Of a stretch of DNA of 64,000 nt, positions 17,896 through 29,410 are shown in pieces; position 1 is the stretch's first letter; the number at the start of each line of letters is the position of its first letter. A program made the translations under genes and the position numbers. The notes beneath the pieces were generated by a model. That model did no database searches and was not told where the DNA came from. It worked only from the letters and a program-made list of their open reading frames with translations. Source of the stretch: Hydrocarboniphaga daqingensis (lineage in GTDB: Bacteria; Pseudomonadota; Gammaproteobacteria; Nevskiales; Nevskiaceae); contig NZ_FQWZ01000008.1 in the NCBI RefSeq assembly GCF_900129825.1, positions 124,001 through 188,000 on the forward strand. The letters are read 5' to 3'.

Positions 17896-18635
17896 GCCGC
17901 GTCCAGCCAGCCGTAGCCGCGTTCTTCGAGTTCGAGCGCAAAGTCGGGGCCGCCGCTTTTGACGATGCGGCCGCGAGCGAGCACGTGAACGAAGTCGGGT
18001 TTGACGTAGTCGAGCAGCCGCTGATAGTGCGTCACCAGGACGACCGAACGCTCGGGGGAGCGCATCGCATTAATGCCGTCCGACACCATCTTCAACGCAT
18101 CGATGTCGAGGCCGGAGTCGGTTTCATCGAGCACCATCAGCTTGGGCTGCAGCACCAGCATCTGCAGAATTTCGTTGCGCTTCTTCTCGCCGCCGGAAAA
18201 GCCTTCGTTGACGCCACGCTGCAGCATGGCCGGCTCGATACCGACCTTCTTGATCTGCTGGCGGACGAACGCCAGGAAGTCGGTGGCCTCGATTTCGGAT
18301 TCGCCGCGGCGCTTGCGCTGTGCATTGAGCGCGGCCTTCAGGAAGTACATGTTGGAAACGCCCGGAATCTCGACCGGGTACTGGAATCCAAGGAAAACGC
18401 CCGCCGCTGCGCGCGCCTCCGTTTCGAGTTCCAGCAGATTCTGCCCGTCGAACGTGACCGAGCCTTCGGTGCATTCATAGCCTTCACGCCCGGCCAGGAT
18501 GTGTCCCAGCGTCGACTTGCCGGCGCCGTTGGGGCCCATGATCGCGTGGACCTCGCCCGGGTTCACGGTCAGGCTCAAGCCCTTGAGGATTTCCTTGTCG
18601 CCGACTTTGGCGTGCAGGTTGTCGATCGTCAGCAT
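17892..18635 (-). CDS. sufC: SufC, ABC-type ATPase of the SUF scaffold
   Basis: SufC is the cytosolic ATPase that drives conformational change of SufB-SufD. The 247-residue product has Walker A GPNGAGKSTLG, the ABC signature SGGEKKR and Walker B LMVLDETDSGLD. The start ATG follows directly on the stop of the tautomerase-like gene with no intervening base, and its end overlaps sufD by four bases. Confidence 0.97.
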   Translation of the reverse strand: MLTIDNLHAKVGDKEILKGLSLTVNPGEVHAIMGPNGAGKSTLGHILAGREGYECTEGSVTFDGQNLLELETEARAAAGVFLGFQYPVEIPGVSNMYFLKAALNAQRKRRGESEIEATDFLAFVRQQIKKVGIEPAMLQRGVNEGFSGGEKKRNEILQMLVLQPKLMVLDETDSGLDIDALKMVSDGINAMRSPERSVVLVTHYQRLLDYVKPDFVHVLARGRIVKSGGPDFALELEERGYGWLDAA

Positions 18636-18836
18636 TTAGTTCTTGCTCGGTAGCTTGTCGGCCTGCAGCACACCGCCGCTGGCCCAGTTGGTTTTGGCGA
18701 CGTCGTCGATGACGACGGTCACGCTGTCGCTGTTGCACAGGCAGATGCGCGACAGCTCGCGCGTCAGTGCCGCAGCCAGTTCACGTTTTTGTTCAAGGCT
18801 GCGGCCTTCGAGCATCTCGACCCGGATGATCGGCAT
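18636..18836 (-). CDS. 4-oxalocrotonate tautomerase-like small protein within the suf operon
   Basis: The 66-residue product begins MPIIRVEMLEGRS, like 4-oxalocrotonate tautomerases, whose catalytic base is the N-terminal proline exposed after removal of Met. Counting from that proline, Arg11 is kept, but the family Arg39 position reads Thr (SDSVTVVI) and the Phe50 position reads Trp (TNWASGG). This suggests an altered substrate or reaction. It sits between sufB (37-base gap) and sufC (zero gap), so it must be made together with the Fe-S machinery. A role in that process is unknown; no Cys pair suitable as a sulfur carrier is seen. Confidence 0.85.
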   Translation of the reverse strand: MPIIRVEMLEGRSLEQKRELAAALTRELSRICLCNSDSVTVVIDDVAKTNWASGGVLQADKLPSKN

Positions 18837-18873
18837 CGTCAGCTTCTCGGCCGGCGGAGGAGCGGCGAACGCG

Positions 18874-20322
<1,449 letters not shown>

Positions 20323-20355
20323 GAGGGTTGCCGTTGGGTGCTGGGAGCGCGGCGG

Positions 20356-20865
20356 TCAGTCCGCCGCAGGGCGGGTGGCCGGGATGGGGGCGTCGCTGTT
20401 GCGCTTGGCCTTACGCGGATGGAACGTGATTGGATTCTCCGCCGGCATCGTGCCGGCGCGGCGCATCGGTGCTGCGATCTGCGCCAGCGTCACTGCGGCC
20501 AGCGCCTGGCGGATGGCCTCGTTGATTAAGCGCCAGTTGGCACGCGTGCCGCAGCTGCTTTCGATGCTGCAGTCACCGGCGTGGATCGAGCAGCTGGTGA
20601 CGGCGATCGGGCCTTCGACCGCGTCGACGACGTCGGCCACCGTGATCGATTCGGGTGAGCGCATCAGCCGGTAGCCGCCTTGTGCGCCGCGCGTGGCTTC
20701 GATCAACCGGGCCTTGGCCAGCATCTTGAGCAGCTTGGACACGGTGGCGGCCGGCAGGTGCGAGCGATCGGCCAGCTCTTGCGCACTGTGCAGCTGCGCC
20801 GGCTCAGCCGCGATCGCGGTCATGACGACCGTCGCGTAGTCCGTGAGCTTGGCGAGCTTGAGCAT
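20356..20865 (-). CDS. Rrf2-family regulator of the SUF operon (SufR/IscR-like)
   Basis: The 169-residue product has an N-terminal winged helix (about 1-75, with SAQELADRSHLPAATVSKLLKML cut here to its core idea of helix-turn-helix) and three cysteines at 92, 99 and 105 (CSIHAGDC...SSC) that can bind a Fe-S cluster, as in IscR and the gammaproteobacterial SUF regulators. Being first in the suf operon, it probably represses its own operon when holo. A palindromic site overlies the predicted transcription start. The C-terminal 35 residues are polar and likely disordered. Confidence 0.9.
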   Translation of the reverse strand: MLKLAKLTDYATVVMTAIAAEPAQLHSAQELADRSHLPAATVSKLLKMLAKARLIEATRGAQGGYRLMRSPESITVADVVDAVEGPIAVTSCSIHAGDCSIESSCGTRANWRLINEAIRQALAAVTLAQIAAPMRRAGTMPAENPITFHPRKAKRNSDAPIPATRPAAD

Positions 20866-20881
20866 CGGAATCCATACAGGA

Positions 20882-20900
20882 CCAAATTGGTACGATTTGG
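20882..20900 (-). promoter_or_regulatory. Palindromic operator candidate of the suf operon
   Basis: CCAAAT (20882-20887) and ATTTGG (20895-20900) form a perfect inverted repeat with a seven-base spacer. The inner ACCAA-A-TTGGT (20881-20891) is a second, shorter palindrome. The site starts directly downstream of the predicted -10 and covers the transcription start, the expected position for repression by the Rrf2 regulator encoded by the first gene. The CC...GG half-site layout resembles IscR class-2 sites. Confidence 0.55.
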
Positions 20901-20929
20901 ATTTTAGGCGCTGATGCTGCCCCCTACAA
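20901..20929 (-). promoter_or_regulatory. Predicted sigma-70 promoter of the suf operon
   Basis: Read on the minus strand, TTGTAG (20929-20924) and TAAAAT (20906-20901) are 17 bases apart. Transcription would begin near 20894 and give a leader of about 30 nt before the regulator ATG at 20865. The -10 is strong (5 of 6); the -35 is weak. Confidence 0.55.
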
Positions 20930-20946
20930 GCCCACAGCGACGATCG

Positions 20947-22284
20947 TCAGGATTCGGGAAGCAGCGCTTGCGGTGTGCGCGGCTGCGACAGCAGATCGAA
21001 CAACACGCGCCAGCGTGACCATAGTGGCTCGTCAGGGCCCGCATTGCGGTCGACGTAGTCCTTAATGACGGTTTTGCCGTGCGAGTAATTGATGATGTAC
21101 GCGCCGTACTGATCGAAGAACTTGAGGCGCTGCCGCGCCCGCTCGGGCGTCGCCAGCGCGTATTGCTGTAACCACTCGACCGTCTCGTCGGCGTTGAGCT
21201 GGCCGTCGCGGTAGCGCCGCGCGGCTTCCAGCGTGGCCGGCCCGGCCAGCGTCGCGGCCTGGATTACGGCGTCGTAGGTGTCGACTTCGAGCGGGTCCAG
21301 GCCCGCCAGTTCGAACAGCTGCCGTTCCAATGCCACCCGTTCGGCGGCTGGGAACGCCAGCGTTACGCCGAAATCAGCGGTGCCCTCGGCGATGAAGGAC
21401 TGCGGCGAGTTCAGCGGATACACGGTGAATTCCTTCCAGCCTCGGCCGTTCACCAACTGATCTTCGAGCAGCACGTTGTAGACGTGATGGCCGGGATAGC
21501 CTTCGTGCGAGGCCAGCTCGATGGCGCGCGCCACCGTCAGCGGTTGGTCGGTGTTGATCTCGATGCGGCTGACGTACTGCCCCTGGTACCAGTTGTAAGC
21601 GCTCCACGGCTTGTCGCGAACCAGCGACAGCTCAAAGCGTTCCCCTTCGGGCAGCTTGAAGAACTTCAGCGTGCTGGCCCGGGCCGCCTCGATCGCCGCG
21701 CGCATGACCGGCTCGATGCGGTCCGCTGGGATCGCGAACTGCTGTAGGTAGCGGTTGTAGCGGTCCGACACGCTGCCGTCGCCGGGCGGCAGCAGGCGGT
21801 CCAGCGTGTCGAGCATCGGCTTGAAGTCTTCGCGGCCGTAGAACGGCGCCGATATGTCGTACAGCGCCAGTGACTCGTCATCGAAGCTGGGCTGCCAGCC
21901 TTCGAGCATCCGCGCACGCGCCTCGACGGCGCCGAGCTGGTTGCGCAGAAAGCGCTTGCGTAGCTCCCACAGTTCCGGGGGAACGGTGGGATCGACCGGC
22001 GCGGTTTCGATGTCCTTGACCAACCGGGCGTTGAGATTGCGGATCGCCAGCGGCGAGCGCTTTTCGAGCTTTTCCTGCTCGCGCCAACGTGCCGGGCCGT
22101 AGTAGGCGTCGACGTAGTTCGGGTCCAATTCGCCGAGCGCGAGCACCTGGCGGACATAGCCTTCGGCGATCTTGTCCATGCTCAATTGTGGCGGCGGAAT
22201 CGCCTTGCGGGGGCCTGAGATGCTGCAGGCGGTCAGGGTTGCAACGCAGATCGCGGCGGTCAGTGCGATGAGCCGATGATTCAA
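20947..22284 (-). CDS. DUF885-family lipoprotein, putative metalloprotease
   Basis: The product belongs to the DUF885 family, which resembles zinc metallopeptidases. The motif HEGYPGHH (His260, Glu261, His266/267) is the family signature. I choose a TTG start at 22284, which has CGGAG seven bases upstream and yields a clean lipoprotein signal MNHRLIALTAAICVATLTAC with Cys at residue 20. Longer frames add 45 Cys/Arg-rich residues with no signal. The expected length is 445. Cell location is then the periplasmic face of a membrane. Substrate is unknown. Confidence 0.82.
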   Translation of the reverse strand: MNHRLIALTAAICVATLTACSISGPRKAIPPPQLSMDKIAEGYVRQVLALGELDPNYVDAYYGPARWREQEKLEKRSPLAIRNLNARLVKDIETAPVDPTVPPELWELRKRFLRNQLGAVEARARMLEGWQPSFDDESLALYDISAPFYGREDFKPMLDTLDRLLPPGDGSVSDRYNRYLQQFAIPADRIEPVMRAAIEAARASTLKFFKLPEGERFELSLVRDKPWSAYNWYQGQYVSRIEINTDQPLTVARAIELASHEGYPGHHVYNVLLEDQLVNGRGWKEFTVYPLNSPQSFIAEGTADFGVTLAFPAAERVALERQLFELAGLDPLEVDTYDAVIQAATLAGPATLEAARRYRDGQLNADETVEWLQQYALATPERARQRLKFFDQYGAYIINYSHGKTVIKDYVDRNAGPDEPLWSRWRVLFDLLSQPRTPQALLPES

Positions 22285-22335
22285 CGAAAGTCTCCGGAAG
22301 TCGATGCGCGAGTGTAGAGCGCGCGCCAGCCAACA

Positions 22336-22353
22336 GGGCGGCTTTCGCCGCCC
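22336..22353 (-). terminator. Stem-loop after acnA
   Basis: On the minus strand GGGCGGC-GAAA-GCCGCCC forms a perfect seven-base stem capped by a GAAA tetraloop, 26 bases after the acnA stop, followed by TGTT. The T-tract is short, so termination may be partial and the DUF885 gene may be read through. Confidence 0.55.
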
Positions 22354-22378
22354 CGTTTCTCTATCAAAACGAAGCTGA

Positions 22379-25042
22379 TTACGCGGCGGCCATCTGCCGC
22401 AGCATGTATTGCAGCACACCGCCGTGAGCGTAGTAGTCCCACTCCTTTGGCGTGTTGATGCGGACGCGGACCTTGAATTGCACGACGTGGCCGTCGGCCT
22501 TACGGGCGATGACGTCCAGTTCGCTGGCGCCTGGCCTCAGGTCGCCGAAGTCGAACACTTCGGTACCGTCCAGCCCCAGGCTCTGCGTGTTCTGGCCGTC
22601 GACGAAGTTCAGCGGCAGCACGCCCATGCCGACCAGATTGGAGCGGTGGATGCGCTCGAAGCTTTCGGAAATCACGGCGCGGACGCCGAGCAGCAGCGTG
22701 CCCTTGGCGGCCCAGTCGCGCGATGAACCGGTGCCGTATTCCTTGCCGGCCAGCACCACCAGCGGCACACCGTTGGCCTTGTACTTCATCGCCACGTCGT
22801 AAATCGGCTCGACCGGGCCGATCCCGCCGTTGATGTGCCGCGACACGCCGCCTTCGACGCCCGGCGTCATCGCGTTCTTGATCCGCGTATTGGCGAAGGT
22901 GCCGCGCATCATGATCTCGTGGTTGCCGCGGCGGCTGCCGAAGCTGTTGAAGTCAGCCTTGGCGACGCCGTGTTGTTCCAGGAACTTGCCGGCCGGGCCG
23001 TCCTTCTTGATGTCGCCGGCCGGGCTGATGTGGTCGGTGGTGATCGAGTCGCCGAGCACTGCCAGCACACGGGCATTGCGGATGGGCTGGATGCCGGGCG
23101 GCGTCATCGTCATGCCGTCGAAGTACGGCGGATTGGCGATGTAGGTCGAGCGGCTGTCCCAGGGATAGGTTTCGGACCGCGCGACCTGGATGCCCTGCCA
23201 GCGCGCGTCGCCCTTGAGCACGTCGGCGTAGCTGGCCTTGAACAGATCGGCAGTAACAGCCTGCGCCACGACGTCGGAGATTTCCTTGTTCGACGGCCAG
23301 ATGTCCTTGAGGTAGACGTCGCGGCCGTCAGCGGCGCGGCCGATCGGCTCGGCGCTCAGGTCCAGGTCGGTGGTGCCGGCGATCGCGTAGGCGACCACCA
23401 GCGGCGGCGAGGCGAGATAGTTCATCCGCACGTCTTGGTGGACGCGGCCTTCAAAGTTGCGATTGCCCGACAGCACGGCTGACACGCTCAGCGTGTGGTC
23501 CTGGATCGCCTTGCCGATCGGCTCGTTCAGCGGGCCGGAGTTGCCGATACAGGTGGTGCAGCCGTAGGCGACGACGTGAAACCCGAGGTATTCCAGGTCG
23601 TCGATCAAGCCGGCCTTGCTCAAGTATTCGGTAACGGCCTTGGACCCCGGCGCCAATGAGGTCTTGACCCAGGGCTGGGTCTTCAAGCCGAGTGCGCGCG
23701 CCTTGCGGGCGAGCAGGCCGGCGCCGATCAGTACGCTCGGATTGGACGTATTGGTGCAGGAGGTGATCGCCGCGATGACGACGGCGCCGTCCTTCAGCGC
23801 GTACGTCTGACCGTTGTCGGTCACGGTCGCTGGGCCCTTGCTGGGGCGCTGCTTCTGCTCGGCTTCGAAGGCCTTGCGGAAGTTGGCTTTGACGTCGGTC
23901 AGCAGCACGCGGTCCTGCGGGCGCTTGGGTCCGGCCATCGACGGCTGGATCGTCGCCAGGTCCAGATGCAGCACGTCGGTGTACTCGGCTTCAGGCGCCT
24001 CGGGCGTCCACCACATGCCTTGGGCCTTGGCATAGGCCTCGACGACGGCGATCTGTTGCTCGCTGCGGCCGGTCAGTCGCAGGTAGTTGAGCGTCTCGTT
24101 ATCGATCGGAAAGATGCCGCAGGTGGCGCCGTATTCGGGCGCCATGTTGCCGATCGTGTTGCGGTCGCTGGCCGACAGATTCGCCAGACCCGGGCCGAAG
24201 AATTCCACGAACTTTTCGACGACGCCGCGCTTGCGCAGCATCTCAGTGACGGTCAGCACCAGATCGGTCGCGGTGGCGCCCTCGGCCAGCCGGCCCGTGA
24301 CGCGCACGCCGATCACTTCCGGCATCAGCATCGACGAAGGCTGGCCGAGCATCGCGGCCTCGGCTTCGATGCCGCCGACGCCCCAGCCGAGCACGCCGAT
24401 GCCGTTGACCATCGTCGTATGGCTGTCGGTGCCAAAGCAGCTGTCCGGGTACAGCAGGCCCTCGCTGTTTTCGAACACGACCCGCGCCAGGTACTCGATA
24501 TTGACCTGGTGCACGATGCCGGTGTCGGGCGGCACGGCCTTGAAGTTCTTCAGCGCTTCCTGGCCCCAGCGCAGGAACGTGTAACGCTCCTCGTTGCGCT
24601 GGAATTCGATCTTGGCATTCAGGTCCAGCGCGGCCTTGCTGCCGTAGTGGTCGATCATCACCGAGTGGTCGATCACCAGTTCAACCGGGCATAGCGGGTT
24701 GACCTTGGCCATGTCGCCGCCGAGGTTCTTCATCGCGTCGCGCATCGCCGCCAGGTCGACGACGCAAGGCACGCCAGTGAAGTCCTGCAGCACCACGCGC
24801 GCCGGCGTGAAGTCGATGTCCTTGGCCGGCAAGCGGCGCAGGTCGGCGCCAGCGAAGGCTTCGATGTCGGCGCGGGTGATGTTCAACCCGTCTTCGTGCC
24901 GCATCAGGTTTTCGAGCAGGATCTTGTACGAGTACGGCAGTCGGTCGATGCGGAACTGCGGTTCCAGCGCCTTGAGGCTGACATAACGGTAGGACTTGGG
25001 TCCTACGTCCAGCGTGGCTCGGGCCTTGAAGCTATCCGTCAT
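22379..25042 (-). CDS. acnA: AcnA, aconitate hydratase (AcnA/IRP1 type)
   Basis: AcnA interconverts citrate and isocitrate in the TCA cycle; in E. coli it is the stable, stress-induced form. The 887-residue product has the cluster ligands in [13 protein letters not shown] and in [13 protein letters not shown], and the C-terminal swivel domain contains [16 protein letters not shown]. The start [18 protein letters not shown] is typical. It is transcribed in the same direction as acnB and separated from it by a 228-base gap holding the acnB terminator. Confidence 0.97.
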   Translation of the reverse strand: MTDSFKARATLDVGPKSYRYVSLKALEPQFRIDRLPYSYKILLENLMRHEDGLNITRADIEAFAGADLRRLPAKDIDFTPARVVLQDFTGVPCVVDLAAMRDAMKNLGGDMAKVNPLCPVELVIDHSVMIDHYGSKAALDLNAKIEFQRNEERYTFLRWGQEALKNFKAVPPDTGIVHQVNIEYLARVVFENSEGLLYPDSCFGTDSHTTMVNGIGVLGWGVGGIEAEAAMLGQPSSMLMPEVIGVRVTGRLAEGATATDLVLTVTEMLRKRGVVEKFVEFFGPGLANLSASDRNTIGNMAPEYGATCGIFPIDNETLNYLRLTGRSEQQIAVVEAYAKAQGMWWTPEAPEAEYTDVLHLDLATIQPSMAGPKRPQDRVLLTDVKANFRKAFEAEQKQRPSKGPATVTDNGQTYALKDGAVVIAAITSCTNTSNPSVLIGAGLLARKARALGLKTQPWVKTSLAPGSKAVTEYLSKAGLIDDLEYLGFHVVAYGCTTCIGNSGPLNEPIGKAIQDHTLSVSAVLSGNRNFEGRVHQDVRMNYLASPPLVVAYAIAGTTDLDLSAEPIGRAADGRDVYLKDIWPSNKEISDVVAQAVTADLFKASYADVLKGDARWQGIQVARSETYPWDSRSTYIANPPYFDGMTMTPPGIQPIRNARVLAVLGDSITTDHISPAGDIKKDGPAGKFLEQHGVAKADFNSFGSRRGNHEIMMRGTFANTRIKNAMTPGVEGGVSRHINGGIGPVEPIYDVAMKYKANGVPLVVLAGKEYGTGSSRDWAAKGTLLLGVRAVISESFERIHRSNLVGMGVLPLNFVDGQNTQSLGLDGTEVFDFGDLRPGASELDVIARKADGHVVQFKVRVRINTPKEWDYYAHGGVLQYMLRQMAAA

Positions 25043-25179
25043 GGTGATGATCTCCGTTGTGGCGGCCAGGACCTGCGGCAGAGCAAGTCGCGGTGGCTGG
25101 TTGAATGGGGAGCGCGTCCTGCGGTTTCCAGACGATCGGCCGTCAGTATCGCTGATGGCAGCTGACGGCGCGCCGACAC

Positions 25180-25210
25180 AAAAAAAGCCCGCCGGCTTGC
25201 GCGGGCGGGC
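25180..25210 (-). terminator. Rho-independent terminator of acnB
   Basis: On the minus strand GCCCGCC (25210-25204) and GGCGGGC (25193-25187) form a stem followed by seven T residues (25186-25180). It lies about 60 bases after the acnB stop, so acnA needs its own promoter in 25043-25179. Confidence 0.85.
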
Positions 25211-25270
25211 TTGTGGATCGTCACCGACGCACCGTTGCAGGTTCGCCGGCGAGATCGACCATCACGATGC

Positions 25271-27865
25271 TCAGGCCACCGTCACCGAATTGGCCGCGTC
25301 GACGTACTCGTCGATCTGGTTGAAGTTCAGATACTGATAGATCTGATCCGAACCCTTGGTGACGATGCCCATCTCGGCCAGATACTCGGCCGGCGTCGGC
25401 AGCTTGCCCATCTTCGAGGCGATCGCCGCGAGTTCCGCCGAGCCCAGGAACACGTTGGTGTTCTTGCCGAGGCGGTTGGGGAAGTTGCGGGTCGACGTGG
25501 AGATGGCCGTTGCGCCTTCCTTCATCTGCGCCTGGTTGCCCATGCACAGGCTGCAGCCCGGCATTTCGGTGCGCGCACCGGCCGTGCCGAAGGTGTTGTA
25601 CACGCCTTCCTGCGTGAGCTTGGCGGCATCCATCTTCGTCGGCGGCGCGACCCACAGGCGGACCGGGATGTCCTTCTTGCCTTCGAGCAGCTTGCCGGCG
25701 GCACGGAAGTGGCCGATGTTGGTCATGCACGAGCCAATGAAGGCTTCGTCGATCTTGGTGCCGGCGACTTCGGACAGGAACTTGGCGTCATCCGGGTCGT
25801 TCGGGCAACAGACGATCGGCTCCTTGATGTCGGCCAGATCGATCTCGATCACGGCGGCGTATTCCGCATCGGCGTCGCCTTCCAACAGGCTCGGCTTGGC
25901 CAGCCACTCTTCCATCTTGTTGATGCGGCGTTCCAGCGTGCGCGCGTCCTGATAGCCCTGGGCGATCATGTTCTTCATCAACACGACGTTGGACTTCATG
26001 TACTCGATGATCGGCGCCTGATTGAGCTTGATCGTGCAGCCGGCGGCGGACCGTTCGGCCGAGGCGTCGGACAGCTCGAACGCCTGCTCGACCTTCAGGT
26101 CCGGCAAGCCTTCGATTTCGAGGATGCGGCCGGAGAAGATGTTCTTCTTGCCCTGCTTGGCGACCGTCAGCAGACCGGCCTTGATCGCGTACAGCGGGAT
26201 CGCGTGCACCAGGTCACGCAGCGTGACGCCCGGCTGCATCGTGCCCTTGAAGCGCACCAGCACCGATTCCGGCATGTCCAGCGGCATCACGCCGGTGGCG
26301 GCGCCGAAGGCAACCAGGCCGGAGCCGGCCGGGAACGAGATGCCGATCGGGAAGCGCGTGTGCGAGTCGCCGCCGGTGCCGACCGTGTCGGGCAGCAGCA
26401 GGCGGTTGAGCCAGGAGTGGATCACGCCATCGCCGGGGCGCAGCGAGACGCCGCCGCGGTTGCTGATGAACGCCGGCAGTTCGCGATGCGTCTTGACGTC
26501 GACCGACTTCGGATAGGCCGCCGTATGGCAGAACGACTGCATGACCAAGTCGGCCGAGAAGCCGAGGCAAGCGAGGTCCTTGAGCTCGTCGCGCGTCATC
26601 GGACCGGTGGTGTCCTGTGAGCCGATCGTGGTCATCTTCGGTTCGCAGTAGGTGCCGGGGCGGATGCCCTTGCCTTCCGGCAGGCCGCAGGCGCGACCGA
26701 CCATCTTCTGCGCCAGCGTATAGCCCTTGCCCGAATCCTTCGGCGTGGCCGGTAGACGGAACAGGGTGGAGGCCGGCAGGCCGAGGAATTCGCGGGCCTT
26801 GGCGGTCAGCGAGCGGCCGATGATCAGATTGATGCGGCCACCGGCGCGCACTTCATCGAGAAGCACCTGGCTCTTGAGTTCGAAGGTCGCGGCGACGGCG
26901 CCGTTCTTCTCGATTTTGCCGTCGTAGGGGTAGATGTCGATCACGTCGCCCATCTCGAACTTCGAGACGTCGACTTCGATCGGCAGCGAGCCGGAATCTT
27001 CCTGGGTGTTGAAGAAGATCGGCGCGATCTTGCCGCCGAGCGTAACGCCGCCGAAGCGCTTGTTCGGCACGAACGGGATGTCTTCGCCGGTCGCCCAGAT
27101 CACCGAGTTGGTCGCCGACTTGCGCGAGGAACCGGTGCCGACCACATCGCCAACATAAGCAACCAGATGGCCCTTCTTCTTCAGGTCATCGATGAACTGG
27201 ATCGGGCCGCGCTTGCCGTCTTCTTCCGGCTTGAACGCCGCGTCCGGGCGCGTGTTCTTCAGCATCGCCAGGTAGTGCATGGGGATGTCCGGGCGGCTCC
27301 ACGCGTCCGGTGCCGGCGACAGATCGTCGGTGTTGGTTTCGCCCGGCACCTTGAACACGGTGACGGTGATCTTCTTGGCCACTTCCGGGCGGCTGGTGAA
27401 CCACTCGGCCTCGGACCAGGACTGCATCACGTCCTTGGCGTTGGCGTTGCCGGCCTTGGCCAACTCGGCCACGTCGTGGAAGAAGTCGAACATCAGCAGC
27501 GTCTTCTTCAGCGCCGCTGCGGCGATCGAGCCGACCTCGGCGTCGCCGAGCAGGTCGATCAGCGGCTTGACGTTGTAACCGCCGACCATCGTGCCGAGCA
27601 GTTCGGTCGCCTTGGCGCGCGAGATCAGACCGCAGGCCAGCTCGCCGTCGGCAACGGCGGTCAGGAACGAGGCCTTGACCTTGGCCGCATCGTCGACACC
27701 CGGCGGCACGCGGAACGTCAGCAGGTCGACGAGGAAGGCCTCTTCGCCAGCAGGCGGATTCTTGATCAGCTCGATCAGCTCAGCGGTCTGCTGGGCGGAC
27801 AGCGGCAGCGGCGGAATTCCGAGTGCAGCGCGCTCGGCAGCGTGTTGGCGATAGGCTTGCAGCAT
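25271..27865 (-). CDS. acnB: AcnB, bifunctional aconitate hydratase 2 / 2-methylisocitrate dehydratase
   Basis: AcnB is the main TCA-cycle aconitase and also handles 2-methylisocitrate. I place the start at the ATG 27865 ([20 protein letters not shown]), which gives 864 residues against 865 in E. coli. The upstream frame to 27988 reads through non-homologous sequence. The N-terminal HEAT-like domain includes [23 protein letters not shown]. Cluster cysteines are visible in [14 protein letters not shown] and in [11 protein letters not shown] perfect intrinsic terminator follows. Confidence 0.97.
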   Translation of the reverse strand: MLQAYRQHAAERAALGIPPLPLSAQQTAELIELIKNPPAGEEAFLVDLLTFRVPPGVDDAAKVKASFLTAVADGELACGLISRAKATELLGTMVGGYNVKPLIDLLGDAEVGSIAAAALKKTLLMFDFFHDVAELAKAGNANAKDVMQSWSEAEWFTSRPEVAKKITVTVFKVPGETNTDDLSPAPDAWSRPDIPMHYLAMLKNTRPDAAFKPEEDGKRGPIQFIDDLKKKGHLVAYVGDVVGTGSSRKSATNSVIWATGEDIPFVPNKRFGGVTLGGKIAPIFFNTQEDSGSLPIEVDVSKFEMGDVIDIYPYDGKIEKNGAVAATFELKSQVLLDEVRAGGRINLIIGRSLTAKAREFLGLPASTLFRLPATPKDSGKGYTLAQKMVGRACGLPEGKGIRPGTYCEPKMTTIGSQDTTGPMTRDELKDLACLGFSADLVMQSFCHTAAYPKSVDVKTHRELPAFISNRGGVSLRPGDGVIHSWLNRLLLPDTVGTGGDSHTRFPIGISFPAGSGLVAFGAATGVMPLDMPESVLVRFKGTMQPGVTLRDLVHAIPLYAIKAGLLTVAKQGKKNIFSGRILEIEGLPDLKVEQAFELSDASAERSAAGCTIKLNQAPIIEYMKSNVVLMKNMIAQGYQDARTLERRINKMEEWLAKPSLLEGDADAEYAAVIEIDLADIKEPIVCCPNDPDDAKFLSEVAGTKIDEAFIGSCMTNIGHFRAAGKLLEGKKDIPVRLWVAPPTKMDAAKLTQEGVYNTFGTAGARTEMPGCSLCMGNQAQMKEGATAISTSTRNFPNRLGKNTNVFLGSAELAAIASKMGKLPTPAEYLAEMGIVTKGSDQIYQYLNFNQIDEYVDAANSVTVA

Positions 27866-28054
27866 GTGGTGTCGGTCCGGTGGGGGAGGAGCGGTGAGGT
27901 ACGGCGGGCACGAACACCGCGCGACCATGGCCAATAGCCAGCCTTGGGTCCGCTCGGGGTATGCACCTAGCCCGTTATGATAATTCAATCATCGGACCAA
28001 CATCACCCGACCTTGGTCGTGGCACGGGCCGAAACCCTGCCAGACCCGCCGGCC

Positions 28055-29341
28055 TCAGGCCGCGATCGTGGACCCTGCCTGGCCGCTCGGCGTGATCCGC
28101 GCGTCTTTGACGGCGTTGGCGCGGGTTTCGGTGATCTCGAACAAATAGCCTTCGATTTCGATCTGCCGGCCGGGCTGCGGAATCTGTTCGAGCCGCTCCA
28201 TGACAAGCCCGTTGACCGTCTTGGGGCCGTCGAGTGGCAACTTCCAGCCCAGATGGCGGTTCAGGCTGCGCAGCGTCACCGAGCCGCTAACGCGATAGCT
28301 GCCGTCGGCGTCGGGATGGAAGCTCTTGACCCGAAGGCCAGGGTCGGTCGTGAATTCGCCGACGACTTCTTCGAGGATGTCGTCGAGCGTGACCAAGCCC
28401 CGGATATCGCCGTATTCATCGACGACGAAGCCCATGCGCCGGCGCTGGTTCTGGAAGTTCAGCAATTGCTGATTCAGCGGTGTGCCTTCCGGGATGTAGT
28501 AGGGCTCGCGCACATAGTCCATCAAGGTGTCGAGGTTCAGGCGGTTCTCGGCGGCCAGCCGCATCAAGCGCCGCAAATGAACCACGCCCAACAGATGGTC
28601 GATCGACCCGCGGTACACCGGCAGGCGCGTGTGCTGGGATTCGATGATCTGGTGGCGCACCTCGTCCCAGGGTTCGGACACGTCGACACCGACGATATCG
28701 TTGCGCGGCACCATGATGTCCTCGACCGTACTGTGTTCTAGGTCGAGGATCGATAGCAGCATTTTCTGGTGCCGCTGCGGGATCATCGCGCCGGCCTCGG
28801 CGACCACGGTCCGCAGTTCCTCGGCCGACAGGGAGTGCTGCGCCGCATCCTCTGGCGATACCCCGAACAGGCGCAGGATCCGGTTGCCGACGATGTTCAC
28901 GAGGTCGACCAGCCAGCCGATCGCCCGTAGCAGCGGCCAATACAAGAACGCGGCCGGCAACGCGATCCGCTCAGGGTGCAGCGCGCCGAGTGTTTTGGGC
29001 ATCGACTCGGCGAAGATGAAGATCAGCAGCGCCGTGCCCACCGTGGCCGTCAGCACCGCGGTTTCGGTGTCGCCGGTCAGCCGCAGCGCGATGCCGACCA
29101 GCAGCATCGGAACCAGCGCTTGGACGATGTTGTTCAGTAGCAGAATCAGGCCGATCAAGCGGTCCGGGCGGCGCAGCAAGTCTTGCGCCATGCGGGCACC
29201 GCGCTGGCCTTGCTGGGCGCGGTGTCGCAAGCGGTAGCGGTTGAGCGTCATCAACCCGGTTTCGGAGCCGGAGAAGAAACCCGACAGCACCAGGCAGACG
29301 ACAAGCGCAACCAGCAGTACGGCGAGGGGAATATCGTTCAA
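28055..29341 (-). CDS. CorB/YfjD-like membrane protein (CNNM, tandem CBS, CorC_HlyC domains)
   Basis: The 428-residue product has an N-terminal DUF21/CNNM membrane domain (about 1-190) with the conserved FFSGSETGLMTLNRYRLRH, two CBS domains (about 205-330) and a C-terminal CorC_HlyC domain (about 345-425). Relatives are linked to magnesium efflux. E. coli has yfjD beside ypjD and ffh, the arrangement seen here, with ypjD-like upstream on the same strand. I see no second gene in between. The exact ion is inferred from the family. Confidence 0.9.
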   Translation of the reverse strand: MNDIPLAVLLVALVVCLVLSGFFSGSETGLMTLNRYRLRHRAQQGQRGARMAQDLLRRPDRLIGLILLLNNIVQALVPMLLVGIALRLTGDTETAVLTATVGTALLIFIFAESMPKTLGALHPERIALPAAFLYWPLLRAIGWLVDLVNIVGNRILRLFGVSPEDAAQHSLSAEELRTVVAEAGAMIPQRHQKMLLSILDLEHSTVEDIMVPRNDIVGVDVSEPWDEVRHQIIESQHTRLPVYRGSIDHLLGVVHLRRLMRLAAENRLNLDTLMDYVREPYYIPEGTPLNQQLLNFQNQRRRMGFVVDEYGDIRGLVTLDDILEEVVGEFTTDPGLRVKSFHPDADGSYRVSGSVTLRSLNRHLGWKLPLDGPKTVNGLVMERLEQIPQPGRQIEIEGYLFEITETRANAVKDARITPSGQAGSTIAA

Positions 29342-29410
29342 GCGTCAGGCAGTCGGCCGGGGTAGGGGCTTGTTACTGAATCGGCTTTGACGCTGTCAAC
29401 CGCGCGAGCT

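Noticed and set aside
25211-26620. A 469-residue plus-strand frame opposite acnB
   Set aside because: It is a shadow of acnB, with His/Arg/Asp-rich composition typical of antisense GC-rich frames.
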